Shown: piece by piece, positions 7,129-14,972 of the stretch | Numbering within the stretch: position 1 is the first letter of the stretch | Layout: each line of letters starts with the position of its first letter | From: an uncultured Bacilli bacterium | Lineage (GTDB): Bacteria; Bacillota_I; Bacilli_A; RF39; UBA660 | Direction of reading: 5' to 3' | DNA length: 23,834 nt | Assembly: GCA_934140355.1 (NCBI GenBank) | Contig: CAKPBH010000022.1 | Location: 1-23,834, forward strand | Translations under genes and position numbers: made by a program | The notes under the pieces: generated by a model | The model's input: the letters and a program-made list of their open reading frames with translations, nothing else | Databases searched by the model: none | Told to the model about the DNA's origin: nothing

Positions 7129-9533
7129 TGTATAATTATAAACAAATTGAGAAAAAGTGGCAGAAATATTGGAAGGAAAATAATACTTATGTTGTTTCTA
7201 ATGATATCTGTTTGGACAAAAAGAAGTATTATATGTTAGTGGAGTTTCCTTATCCTTCTGGTGTAGGGTTGCATGTTGGTCATGCGAGGGTATATACGGC
7301 TAGTGATGTGCAAGCTAGGTTTAAGCGGGCACTTGGTTATAATGTGTTGTTTCCTATGGGATGGGATGCTTTTGGTGCTCCAGCGGAGCAGTATGCAATA
7401 AAAAATCATATTCATCCGAAAATGGCTGTTTTGGAAAACATTAAAGTTTTTAAGGGACAAATGAAGTCACTTGGGTTATCGATTGATTGGTCAAGAGAGT
7501 TTTCGACAACTGATCCTGAATATTATAAGTGGACGCAGTGGCAATTTTTGCAATTTTATAAAGCGGGTCTTGCTTATAAGGATGAGAAGGAAATTAACTG
7601 GTGTCCTAAATGTAAGACTGGTTTATCAAATGAAGATGCACAAGGTGGTGTTTGTGAGAGATGTGGTTCTAGGACAGAGAAAAAGTTAAAGAATCAGTGG
7701 TTACTTAGGATGAGTAGTTATGCTGATAAACTTTTAGATGGATTAAAGGATACGAATTTTTTAGATAAAGTTAAAACGGCTCAGATTAATTGGATTGGTA
7801 AATCAGAGGGGGCTTTAGTTAAGTTTCATTTGGATGGTACAGAAGATGATTTAGAAGTTTTTACGACAAGATGTGATACTTTATATGGTGTTACTTTTAT
7901 GGTAATTAGTCCGGAACATCCATTTTTAAAGAAGTATTTGGATAAGATTGCTAATAAAGATGAATTAGAGAAATATCAAAAGGAAGCGGCTTTAAAGAGT
8001 GAAATTGAAAGAACGGACGCTACTAAGGAGAAAACTGGTGTTTGTTTAGATGGATTAGAGGCTATTCATCCTCTTACTGGAGAGAAATTGGCAATTTGGG
8101 TCAGTGATTATGTTCTTTCTAATTATGGTACTGGAGCTGTAATGGCAGTTCCGGCTCATGATGAGAGAGATTATGCTTTTGCTAAAAAATTTGGCATTCC
8201 TATTCTTCCGGTTATTGCTGGTGGTGATGTTTCGACGGAGGCTTATACTGGGGACGGTGTTCATATTCATTCTTCGTTTTTAGATGGGTTGGATAAAGAG
8301 GAAGCGATTTCAGCTATGCTTAAATACTTAGAAGAGAATCATCTTGGCGAAAGAAAAGTGAATTATCGACTTCAAGATTGGATTTTTTCAAGACAAAGGT
8401 TTTGGGGTGAACCAATCCCAATGATTCATTGTGATAAATGTGGTTGGGTTGAGGTGCCTGTTTGTGATTTGCCGGTAGTACTTCCAGATGTATCTAGTTA
8501 TGAGCCTACTGATGATGGAGAAAGCCCTCTTGCTAATATTACAGATTGGGTAAATACAACTTGTCCTAAGTGTGGTGGAGTTGCGAAAAGAGAGACAGAT
8601 ACGATGCCTAACTGGGCTGGTTCTAGTTGGTATTGGTTAAGATATATGGATCCTAAAAATAGTCATGAATTTGCTAGTATGGATGCAATGAAATACTGGG
8701 GAATGGTTGACTTATATGATGGTGGTATGGAGCATGCGACAAGACATTTATTATACGCTAGGTTTTGGAATATTTTCTTACATGAGCAAGGATTAGTTCC
8801 TTATAGCGAGCCTTTCTTAAAAAGAATTAGTCATGGGATGATTCTTGGTGAAGGTGGAGAAAAGATGAGTAAGAGTCGTGGCAATGTGGTTAATCCTAAC
8901 GACATGGTAAGAGATTATGGAGCTGATGCTTTAAGGGTATATGAGATGTTTATTGGGGATTATACAAAAGATGCTACGTGGAGTGAAAATGGATTAAAAG
9001 GTTGTAAGAAATTTTTAAATAGAATTTGGAATTTACAGGATAAGTTGAATGATGATTGTGAATATAGTAAAAATATAGAGAATTTGATTCATAAAACGAT
9101 TAAGAAAGTAACAAATGATATTGAAACATTAAATTATAATACGGCAATATCAGCATTAATGATTCTTTTGAATGAAATGGATAAAGAGAAAGAAATCTCT
9201 AGGGGGGATTATCGAATCATTTTACATTTGTTAAATCCGTTTGCCCCTCATATTACGGAAGAATTGAATGAGATTTATCATTTGGGAGATGAATTTTCAA
9301 GTAGCTCTTGGCCTCAATATGAAGAGGAAAAGACCGTTTCTCATACTTTAAAGATTGGGGTACAAGTAAATGGAAAATTAAGATCGACAATTGAGGTTGT
9401 GAAAGATACTTCAAAAGATGAGTTGGAAAAGTTAGCTATTTCAGAAGAAAATGTACAAAAACATATTGAAGGAAAGAAAATTGTTAAGGTTATTGCTATT
9501 CCTAATAGGATTGTTAATATTGTTGTAAAATAG
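7125..9533 (+). CDS. leuS: leucyl-tRNA synthetase
   Basis: An 802-residue bacterial-type LeuRS charging tRNA-Leu. The class I HIGH-type motif is HVGH at residues 50-53 (PYPSGVGLHVGHARVY); the KMSKS motif is at 580-584 (GGEKMSKSRGNVVNP). A zinc-knuckle-like CPKC...CERC lies near residue 165, the CP1 editing domain spans roughly 225-420, and a second CDKC/CPKC insertion lies near 440-485. The anticodon-binding domain and C-terminal LeuRS domain follow. Length is normal. The start ATG at 7125 overlaps the previous stop; a second ATG at 7128 is an alternative. Expression is predicted to be controlled by the T-box about 0.4 kb upstream. Confidence 0.97.
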   Translation: MMYNYKQIEKKWQKYWKENNTYVVSNDICLDKKKYYMLVEFPYPSGVGLHVGHARVYTASDVQARFKRALGYNVLFPMGWDAFGAPAEQYAIKNHIHPKMAVLENIKVFKGQMKSLGLSIDWSREFSTTDPEYYKWTQWQFLQFYKAGLAYKDEKEINWCPKCKTGLSNEDAQGGVCERCGSRTEKKLKNQWLLRMSSYADKLLDGLKDTNFLDKVKTAQINWIGKSEGALVKFHLDGTEDDLEVFTTRCDTLYGVTFMVISPEHPFLKKYLDKIANKDELEKYQKEAALKSEIERTDATKEKTGVCLDGLEAIHPLTGEKLAIWVSDYVLSNYGTGAVMAVPAHDERDYAFAKKFGIPILPVIAGGDVSTEAYTGDGVHIHSSFLDGLDKEEAISAMLKYLEENHLGERKVNYRLQDWIFSRQRFWGEPIPMIHCDKCGWVEVPVCDLPVVLPDVSSYEPTDDGESPLANITDWVNTTCPKCGGVAKRETDTMPNWAGSSWYWLRYMDPKNSHEFASMDAMKYWGMVDLYDGGMEHATRHLLYARFWNIFLHEQGLVPYSEPFLKRISHGMILGEGGEKMSKSRGNVVNPNDMVRDYGADALRVYEMFIGDYTKDATWSENGLKGCKKFLNRIWNLQDKLNDDCEYSKNIENLIHKTIKKVTNDIETLNYNTAISALMILLNEMDKEKEISRGDYRIILHLLNPFAPHITEELNEIYHLGDEFSSSSWPQYEEEKTVSHTLKIGVQVNGKLRSTIEVVKDTSKDELEKLAISEENVQKHIEGKKIVKVIAIPNRIVNIVVK

Positions 9534-9571
9534 TAAAAAATGGGTTTTTAAATTTATAAATCTAGAAAAAA

Positions 9572-9729
9572 GTTTCTTTGAATTTGGGGGTGTCTGAAAA
9601 TAATATCTAAATTTTTAGATGTTGTTTTCATGTCTTATAATTATTTTAAAGTAAAACTTGAAATATCATTAAAATTTAAAATTTTGTAGTAACTACTTTA
9701 AATCTAGGTTTCTTTAAATTCGAAGAGAG
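9572..9729. mobile_element. MITE-like element, copy 1 (degenerate ends)
   Basis: A 158-bp non-coding element homologous to 15613-15787. Ends are GTTTCTTTGAATTTG and AAATTCGAAGAGAG, imperfect inverted repeats. It is flanked on both sides by AGAAAAAA (9564-9571 and 9730-9737), an apparent 8-bp target duplication. Inside are hairpin 1 (GAAAATAATATCTAA / TTAGATGTTGTTTTC, 9596-9630) and an arm pair TTTAAAGTA / TACTTTAAA (about 9645-9702). It lies between the leuS stop and the likely leuS terminator, so it is transcribed as 3' untranslated RNA. No ORF. Confidence 0.7.
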
Positions 9730-9733
9730 AGAA

Positions 9734-9763
9734 AAAATGGTTCAGAGGTGGACTGTTTTTTTG
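9734..9763 (+). terminator. rho-independent terminator, probably of leuS
   Basis: AAAATGGTTCA (9734-9744) pairs with TGGACTGTTTT (9749-9759; three G-U pairs) around GAGG, followed by more T. It lies about 200 nt after the leuS stop; the intervening space is mostly the MITE-like element. Confidence 0.6.
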
Positions 9764-10103
9764 TTTGTCAATTTAAAATTTTTTTAATCGTTTATTCCTA
9801 ATTATTATGTTTAAAGGTGAGAGAGGAAGAGTTTTCAAAAAGAGTTCAAATTTTTCTTCGTTTTGTTTAAATTTATTTTTCTTTTGTTAATACTTCAAAC
9901 TTTAAAATAATTTTTTGAAAATAATAAGCGTGTTTTTTTTAGGTTGGCGTTTGTTTTTATGTATTTAAGACTTTTATTTGCATATTGGTTAAGTAGCAAG
10001 ATAATTTTTATTTCTTTGGTTTCTTTGTGTGATTATTTTCGTTAAAATTTCTTTTCGACAATGTTTTTTGAAATGAGCTTATATATTAATATTGGGTGAT
10101 ATT
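9764..10103. other. gene-free AT-rich spacer before spoIIP
   Basis: About 340 nt, very T-rich on the + strand, with long T and A runs. A 27-codon ORF at 9819 has no ribosome-binding site and is not called. A weak promoter candidate for the next gene is TCGACA (10055-10060) with an AT-rich -10 region near 10079-10087. I see no RNA gene. Confidence 0.4.
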
Positions 10104-11144
10104 GTGGCGTATAAAAAGATGAGTTTAAAGAATCCAAAAAAGGCAAAGAGGAGAAGAAAAATTAAGTTTCTCTTTTATTCAATTTTTATTTATTTAAGTT
10201 TTTCTTATACTTTTTACTATTCTGTTCGAAATCAAAAAAAAGTTTCGAATGAGGAATTTATTAATTTGTTGGTTACTACCGGTAATGCTAATATTTTATC
10301 TCATTATAAGGCGACTAATTTGGTGAATGCAACGATGAAATTTTTGTTTGGTATTGATTTTCGTCATCCTAAAACAATTTTAAATAGTAGTATTTTAAAG
10401 TATGGTAGTTTGGATGATGAGAAGACAAAGACAATTAATTTAGAATATAATGATGATTATAGTAATATGGATGAATTGAAAAAGGTTAGTGATTATATTC
10501 GTGATCCTAGTCCAAAAAATATGGATAATCCCATTATTTATATTTATAATTCTCATCAATTAGAAAATTATAGTAATGATAATTTAGATATTTATGGGAT
10601 TACTCCGAATGTGATGATGGTTAGTTATGTTTTACGAGAAAATTTAAGTAAATTGGGAATTTCGTCTTTGGTTGAGGAGGCTAATATGAGTGAAATATTG
10701 TCTTCTAATGGTTGGAATTATTCTTATTCATATCAAGCTTCTAGAAAATTAATGGAAGAAAAAAAGAAAAAATATCCTACTTTAAAATATTTTATTGATT
10801 TACATAGGGATAGTGTGGATAAAGAATATACTACAGTTTCTATTCAAAATCAAAGTTATGCTAAAATCTTGTTTGTGGTTGGTAAAGATTATTCAACTTG
10901 GGAAAAGAATTATCAGTTGGCAGTTACTTTAAATAGTTTATTTGATAAGTATTATCCTGGGCTTTCTAGAGGAATTATGTTAAAAACTGGGATTAAGGTG
11001 AATGGGGTGTATAATCAAGATTTTGATTCAAATACGCTATTATTTGAGGTTGGTGGTACAATGAATACGGTTGAGGAAGTTTATCATACATCTTCAGCAA
11101 TGGCGGATGTTTTAGGAAAATATCTTAATGGAGAAGAAAGATGA
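10104..11144 (+). CDS. spoIIP: SpoIIP-family N-acetylmuramoyl-L-alanine amidase
   Basis: About 346 residues from GTG 10104; TTG 10092 is rejected because it overlaps the ribosome-binding site GGGTGAT (10094-10100), which is 7 nt before the GTG. SpoIIP cleaves peptide stems from glycan strands and drives engulfment with SpoIID/SpoIIM in spore formers. A basic N-terminus and one membrane anchor (about residues 20-38) lead to the extracytoplasmic amidase domain. Expected metal/catalytic positions are visible: NSH (His151), Glu154, YFIDLHRDS (His234, Asp236) and FEVGGTMNT (Glu315). The usual first motif 'YHTHxxE' is YNSHQLE here. It overlaps the next gene by ATGA. No other sporulation gene is in the window except whiA. 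Confidence 0.85.
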   Translation: MAYKKMSLKNPKKAKRRRKIKFLFYSIFIYLSFSYTFYYSVRNQKKVSNEEFINLLVTTGNANILSHYKATNLVNATMKFLFGIDFRHPKTILNSSILKYGSLDDEKTKTINLEYNDDYSNMDELKKVSDYIRDPSPKNMDNPIIYIYNSHQLENYSNDNLDIYGITPNVMMVSYVLRENLSKLGISSLVEEANMSEILSSNGWNYSYSYQASRKLMEEKKKKYPTLKYFIDLHRDSVDKEYTTVSIQNQSYAKILFVVGKDYSTWEKNYQLAVTLNSLFDKYYPGLSRGIMLKTGIKVNGVYNQDFDSNTLLFEVGGTMNTVEEVYHTSSAMADVLGKYLNGEER

Positions 11145-11461
11145 AGTTAGGAAAGGTAATGAAATATATATTTTTAATATTTTTGTTTCTCTTTTTTGGA
11201 GCATATTTGATTGAGAAAACGGGATATTATGAATATAATTTACAAAGAAAGAAAAATTTGACTACGGAGCAAATGAAGCAATTTGAGCGTGATGTAGCGG
11301 CGGGAAAAAAGGTAGATTTAAATCATTATTTAGAAAGTACAACGGTTGATTATTCTAATTCTTTAACAAGATCTACTGTGGAAATTAGTTTAAAGGTGAA
11401 TAAGTGTTTAAAAGTATTTTTGACTGATGGTTTTAAAATATTTGAAAAATTTATTAAGTAA
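11141..11461 (+). CDS. small single-pass membrane protein, coupled to spoIIP
   Basis: A 106-residue protein of unknown function. Residues 8-25 form one hydrophobic helix after a short basic N-terminus, so the rest should face outside the membrane or sit in the forespore/mother-cell space. The soluble part contains TEQMKQFERDVAAGKKVDLNHYLE and a basic C-terminus. Its ATG overlaps the spoIIP TGA stop, implying translational coupling and a related role, possibly as an accessory factor of the amidase (inference). No domain is recognised. Confidence 0.65.
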   Translation: MKLGKVMKYIFLIFLFLFFGAYLIEKTGYYEYNLQRKKNLTTEQMKQFERDVAAGKKVDLNHYLESTTVDYSNSLTRSTVEISLKVNKCLKVFLTDGFKIFEKFIK

Positions 11462-11577
11462 TACCTTTTGTTTTTTTACTTTACATTAATGTGTCTATTG
11501 TTAAGAATCATCCTTACATTTCTAGACTTTATTTTTTAGAAGTGTTACGATAGAAGGCAAGAGAAAGGTGATAAGCG

Positions 11578-13536
11578 ATGAAAAATAAAAAAAAGAAAAA
11601 AGTAGGTGTTACGTATAAAATTGTATCTTTCTTTCTTTTGTCTTTGAGTATTTTCTTTTTAGCTAATTTAATTTATTTGAACGTTTTGAGTGATGTTTAT
11701 TTAATTTTAGTAGTGGGGTTGGTTCTTGTTATTGATGGTTTTTTATCAATGATGATGCTTTTTGGAAAAAGAAAAAAACTTGGCTGTTTTTTAGGAATTA
11801 TTTTTATTCTTGTTTTTTCTTTGTTGGATTTTTATCTCGGAAAAACGACAGGATTTTTAAGTAGTTTAAATAAAAATTATAAAACTTATAATTATTCTGT
11901 ATTAGTGTTAAAGGATAGTTCTTATAAAAAAATGAAGGATATTCTTGGAAAAAATTTGGGATATTTTGATAGTGGTACCGAAGATGCAAAAGAAGCTTTA
12001 GAGAAGGTAATGACGAAGGAAGAGCTTGTTTCTAAAAAATATGAGGATACAGAATCTATGGCGAATGCTCTTTTGGATAAAAAGGTTGATGCTATTTTGA
12101 TTGAAAATTCTTATCTTGATATTTTAAATGAAAATTTGGCTGTTGATGGTAAAGGCTTTGGAGAATTGACTCGAAAAATTTATGGGTTTACAATTGTGAA
12201 AAAGGTAAGTGATATTGCAAAGGATACTAATGTTACTAAAACACCGTTTAGTGTTTATATTAGTGGTATCGATACTTATGGAGAAATTTCTAGTGTTTCT
12301 AGAAGTGATGTTAATATGGTTGTTACTGTTAATCCGTCTACTCAACAAATTTTACTTACTTCTATTCCAAGGGATTATTATGTAAAGTTGCATGGAAAAA
12401 GTGGGTATCGTGATAAGTTGACGCATGCTGGGTTATATGGTACGGATATGTCTATTCAAACTATTGAGGATTTGTTGGATATTGAAATTAATTATTATGT
12501 TAAAGTAAATTTCAGTAGTGTTGTGGATATTGTAAATGCCATTGGTGGTGTGAATGTTTATTCAGACTATACTTTTACTTCTATTGATAATTATCATTAT
12601 ACCAAAGGATACAATCAAGTAAATGGAGAGGAAGCTTTATCTTTTGCCCGAGAGAGAAAGGCCTTTGCAACGGGAGATCGTCAAAGAGTGAAGGATCAGC
12701 AAGCTTTGTTAAGGGCAATGTTTGATAAGTGTACAAGTAAGGCGATTATTACTAAGTATAGTAAATTATTAGATTCTATTCAAGGAAGTTTTGTTACTAA
12801 TATGAAAATGTCAAGATTAACGTCTTTAATTAAGTTACAACTGTCTAAAAATTATGATTGGAATATTGTTACTAATAGTTTAAATGGTAGTGATGCTAGC
12901 AATTATACTTATTCGGCACCTTCTACTAAAGCTTATGTGATGGAGCCAACGGAGGAGAGTGTTGATTATGCCCATGAGTTAATTTTAAAGGTCATTAATG
13001 GTGAAAAACTTGATAAGGAAGTTGTGGAAGCAGATGCTAGTAAGGCTAATAAAGTGACTAAGGGAAGTACCTCTACAAATGATAGTACTCAAAATAATAG
13101 TAATCAAAATAATGGTGGTCAAAGTAATAATCAAAAAGAAACAGAATCAAATACTAAGAAAGAACTTTCATTAAAGTTAGGTAAGAGTGTAGTTAATTAT
13201 GATAAAAATGTGGATTCTTCTTTTACTTATTATGGTTATACGTTGACTTATGGTAATAAAGATGTAACAAATAGTAGTGGAATTAAGGAAACTTTTATTA
13301 TTAATGGAAAAAGTTATGATAATTATAAAGATTTGGTGGCATATGTAAGTGCTTTATCTGCTGGTCATTATACTATTACTTATGAAATTGTATATCAGGG
13401 GATAATTGCAAAGAATACTCAACAGGTGGTTATTGTTGATGAAGAAAAAGTAATTGATTCCACTTTAGATTCTAATCAAGAAAATGGTAGAGATGATACT
13501 TCTTCTGATCAAGAAAACTCTCTTGAGGAGGATTAA
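11578..13536 (+). CDS. LCP (LytR-CpsA-Psr) family cell-wall polymer ligase
   Basis: A 652-residue membrane-anchored LCP protein. The family attaches teichoic acids or capsule polymers from undecaprenyl carriers to peptidoglycan. Three membrane helices lie at about 13-35, 39-61 and 68-88, followed by a non-LCP region, and the LCP domain from about 242 to 400: SDVNMVVTVNP, SIPRDYYV (Arg265, Asp266), then FARERKAF (Arg358) and GDRQRVKDQQ (Asp367, Arg368, Arg370), the pyrophosphate/Mg binding residues. A low-complexity Ser/Thr/Asn/Gln linker (about 485-530) leads to a beta-rich, Ig-like domain (about 531-625) and an acidic tail. The ribosome-binding site AAAGGTGAT precedes the ATG. Confidence 0.88.
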   Translation: MKNKKKKKVGVTYKIVSFFLLSLSIFFLANLIYLNVLSDVYLILVVGLVLVIDGFLSMMMLFGKRKKLGCFLGIIFILVFSLLDFYLGKTTGFLSSLNKNYKTYNYSVLVLKDSSYKKMKDILGKNLGYFDSGTEDAKEALEKVMTKEELVSKKYEDTESMANALLDKKVDAILIENSYLDILNENLAVDGKGFGELTRKIYGFTIVKKVSDIAKDTNVTKTPFSVYISGIDTYGEISSVSRSDVNMVVTVNPSTQQILLTSIPRDYYVKLHGKSGYRDKLTHAGLYGTDMSIQTIEDLLDIEINYYVKVNFSSVVDIVNAIGGVNVYSDYTFTSIDNYHYTKGYNQVNGEEALSFARERKAFATGDRQRVKDQQALLRAMFDKCTSKAIITKYSKLLDSIQGSFVTNMKMSRLTSLIKLQLSKNYDWNIVTNSLNGSDASNYTYSAPSTKAYVMEPTEESVDYAHELILKVINGEKLDKEVVEADASKANKVTKGSTSTNDSTQNNSNQNNGGQSNNQKETESNTKKELSLKLGKSVVNYDKNVDSSFTYYGYTLTYGNKDVTNSSGIKETFIINGKSYDNYKDLVAYVSALSAGHYTITYEIVYQGIIAKNTQQVVIVDEEKVIDSTLDSNQENGRDDTSSDQENSLEED

Positions 13537-13549
13537 TATTTTATTAAAT

Positions 13550-13594
13550 AAAGATTGCTTCTATTGATTTAGAGGTGATTTTTATTATTTTTTT
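13550..13594 (+). terminator. rho-independent terminator of the LCP gene
   Basis: AAAGATTGCTTCTA (13550-13563) pairs with TAGAGGTGATTTTT (13570-13583; several G-U pairs) around TTGATT, followed by a T-rich tract. Confidence 0.6.
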
Positions 13595-13640
13595 ACGAAA
13601 ATAACATTTAATTTCTTATTTTATTTGACTGAACTGTAAC

Positions 13641-13660
13641 AAAATTTTTAAGCGATTGCC
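13641..13660 (+). repeat. shared upstream motif, copy A
   Basis: AAAATTTTTAAGCGATTGCC, 9 nt upstream of the distal gpsB promoter. A near-identical copy (one extra T) lies on the minus strand at 16517-16537, upstream of the acetyltransferase gene. Both copies point toward their downstream gene. Possible protein-binding site; function unknown. Confidence 0.5.
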
Positions 13661-13669
13661 ATACCTAAT

Positions 13670-13698
13670 TTGACTAATAAGGATAATTGTGTTATAGT
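13670..13698 (+). promoter_or_regulatory. distal promoter of gpsB-rnpB
   Basis: TTGACT (13670-13675), 17-nt spacer, TATAGT (13693-13698). Predicted start near 13705, giving a leader of about 70 nt. Confidence 0.55.
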
Positions 13699-13726
13699 TT
13701 ATACGTTCGTGAAAAAGTATATTTTA

Positions 13727-13755
13727 TTGACAAATATTTAATATTATTTTAAAAT
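13727..13755 (+). promoter_or_regulatory. proximal promoter of gpsB-rnpB
   Basis: TTGACA (13727-13732), 17-nt spacer, TAAAAT (13750-13755). Predicted start near 13762, directly before the GAGGTGG ribosome-binding site of gpsB. Confidence 0.7.
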
Positions 13756-13775
13756 GATATTATAGAGGTGGTAGG

Positions 13776-14099
13776 ATGAATGATAGGATTACTCTTAGTA
13801 GTAAGGAAATATTAGAAAAAGAATTTAAGATAGATGCTAGAGGGTATCGTTTACAGGAAGTAGATAAGTTTTTAGATATCGTCATTCATGATTATAATGA
13901 ATATAATAGTATTATCAAGGAACTTGCAATTAAAAATAGAGAGCTTCATGATGAGAATGAAAATTTGAAAAATGAGGTTCGGAATTTAAAATCTGATTTA
14001 GAGGCATTAAAATATACGGAGAAGGAAGTTACTAATGTTGATTTAATTCGGAGAGTTAGTCAATTAGAAAAAATTATTTTAGGAAATGTGAATAATTAA
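13776..14099 (+). CDS. gpsB: GpsB/DivIVA-family cell-division protein
   Basis: A 107-residue GpsB-like protein, a membrane-associated coiled-coil hexamer that links penicillin-binding proteins with the division and elongation machinery. The N-terminal DivIVA-type domain is clear (SSKEILEKEF, then GYRLQEVDKFLDIVIHDY, about residues 8-40), followed by a coiled coil (about 40-82) and the short C-terminal helix typical of GpsB rather than DivIVA (VDLIRRVSQLEKIILG, 88-103). Length is normal. The GAGGTGG ribosome-binding site lies just upstream of the ATG. The stop codon lies inside the first helix of rnpB, the conserved gpsB-rnpB neighbourhood. Confidence 0.9.
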   Translation: MNDRITLSSKEILEKEFKIDARGYRLQEVDKFLDIVIHDYNEYNSIIKELAIKNRELHDENENLKNEVRNLKSDLEALKYTEKEVTNVDLIRRVSQLEKIILGNVNN

Positions 14100-14450
14100 T
14101 CTGGGTAAACGCTGTGAATTTTATTCATAGAGGAAAGTCCACGCTTGCACTATCTGGGATGATAGTAGTGTTTGTGCTTAGGGAAAAAATAACCTAAGGA
14201 AGTTTAGACTTACGGCGATTTTTATCTTCTAAGGAGTTATCTATGAGGATAGAAGCGTAAAGTGCCACAGTGACGAGGTTTATAGAAATATAAAAGTGAA
14301 ACGAGGTAAACCCCACAAGCAAGAAACTCAAATTTTGGTAGAGGAACTAGTTGGAGAGAAAAAGAATTGATAACTAGATAGAGAAATCTATAGATAAATG
14401 TTTACCGCCTACTTGTAGGTACAGAACGTGGCTTATAAGATTGTTATTTT
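14091..14450 (+). ncRNA. rnpB: RNase P RNA, bacterial class B
   Basis: The catalytic RNA of RNase P, which matures tRNA 5' ends. Conserved blocks in order: GAGGAAAGTCCACGCTTGCAC (start of the P4 region), GTGCCACAGTGACGAGGT, AACGAGGTAAACCCCACAAG, AGCAAGAAACTCAAATTTTGGTAG and the 3' GAACGTGGCTTATAAGATTG. The layout with the AAATTTTGGTAG block matches the Bacillus class. The terminal helix P1 is AATAATTAATCT (14091-14102) with AGATTGTTATT (14438-14448), so the RNA overlaps the last codons of gpsB. Ends are approximate. It may be transcribed from the gpsB promoters and processed. Motifs longer than needed are given only in part. Confidence 0.93.
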
Positions 14451-14492
14451 AGAATATGAATATGGCTAATCAATTAGCATTTAGGAGAAAAT

Positions 14493-14969
14493 ATGAAAGA
14501 AATAGGCTTAAAATTAAAGTTAAAAAGGGAAGAAAATGGTGTTTCAATTGAAGAAGCAGCCTCCGATTTAAATATGAGAGTAAGTCAATTACAGAGTATA
14601 GAAGATGGAAAAAAGGATGCTTTTAAGGATGTTTTTTCATTAAAATACTTCATTCGTGATTATGCTAAATATTTAGGATTGGATGGAGAGAAAATTCTTG
14701 ATGATTTTAATGAATACTTATTTGAACAAACTTCTAAAATTTCTCTTGAAGAAATTGAAGAAGCAAAAAGAGAAAAAGAGATGCGAGAAAAAGATTTGAA
14801 GATTTTATCTCCCTATACCAAAACGAGCAAAGATAAAAAAATAATTTTTATTACGTCTATAGTAGCTTTAGTTTTGTGTTTTATTATTTTAATTGGATAT
14901 ATTTTGATTCGCAATCAAAATAAAAGTGATTTTGTTAGGGATGAGGTTAGTTTTAGAATTGGAGAATAG
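14493..14969 (+). CDS. rodZ: RodZ-like helix-turn-helix membrane protein (YmfM type)
   Basis: A 158-residue protein with an N-terminal Xre-type helix-turn-helix domain (residues 1-75; GLKLKLKREENGVSIEEAA and LQSIEDGKKDAF typical of RodZ), a charged helical linker (84-105), and one membrane helix (117-139). Only about 19 residues follow the membrane helix, so the extracytoplasmic domain of longer RodZ proteins is absent. RodZ links MreB to the membrane and supports rod shape. Position directly before pgsA matches B. subtilis ymfM-pgsA. The ribosome-binding site is TTAGGAG; a small palindrome GCTAATCAATTAGC (14465-14478) sits just upstream. Confidence 0.85.
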   Translation: MKEIGLKLKLKREENGVSIEEAASDLNMRVSQLQSIEDGKKDAFKDVFSLKYFIRDYAKYLGLDGEKILDDFNEYLFEQTSKISLEEIEEAKREKEMREKDLKILSPYTKTSKDKKIIFITSIVALVLCFIILIGYILIRNQNKSDFVRDEVSFRIGE

Positions 14970-14972
14970 GGT

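Noticed and set aside
9819..9902. 27-codon ORF between leuS and spoIIP
   Set aside because: There is no ribosome-binding site and composition is low-complexity; it is not distinguishable from chance.
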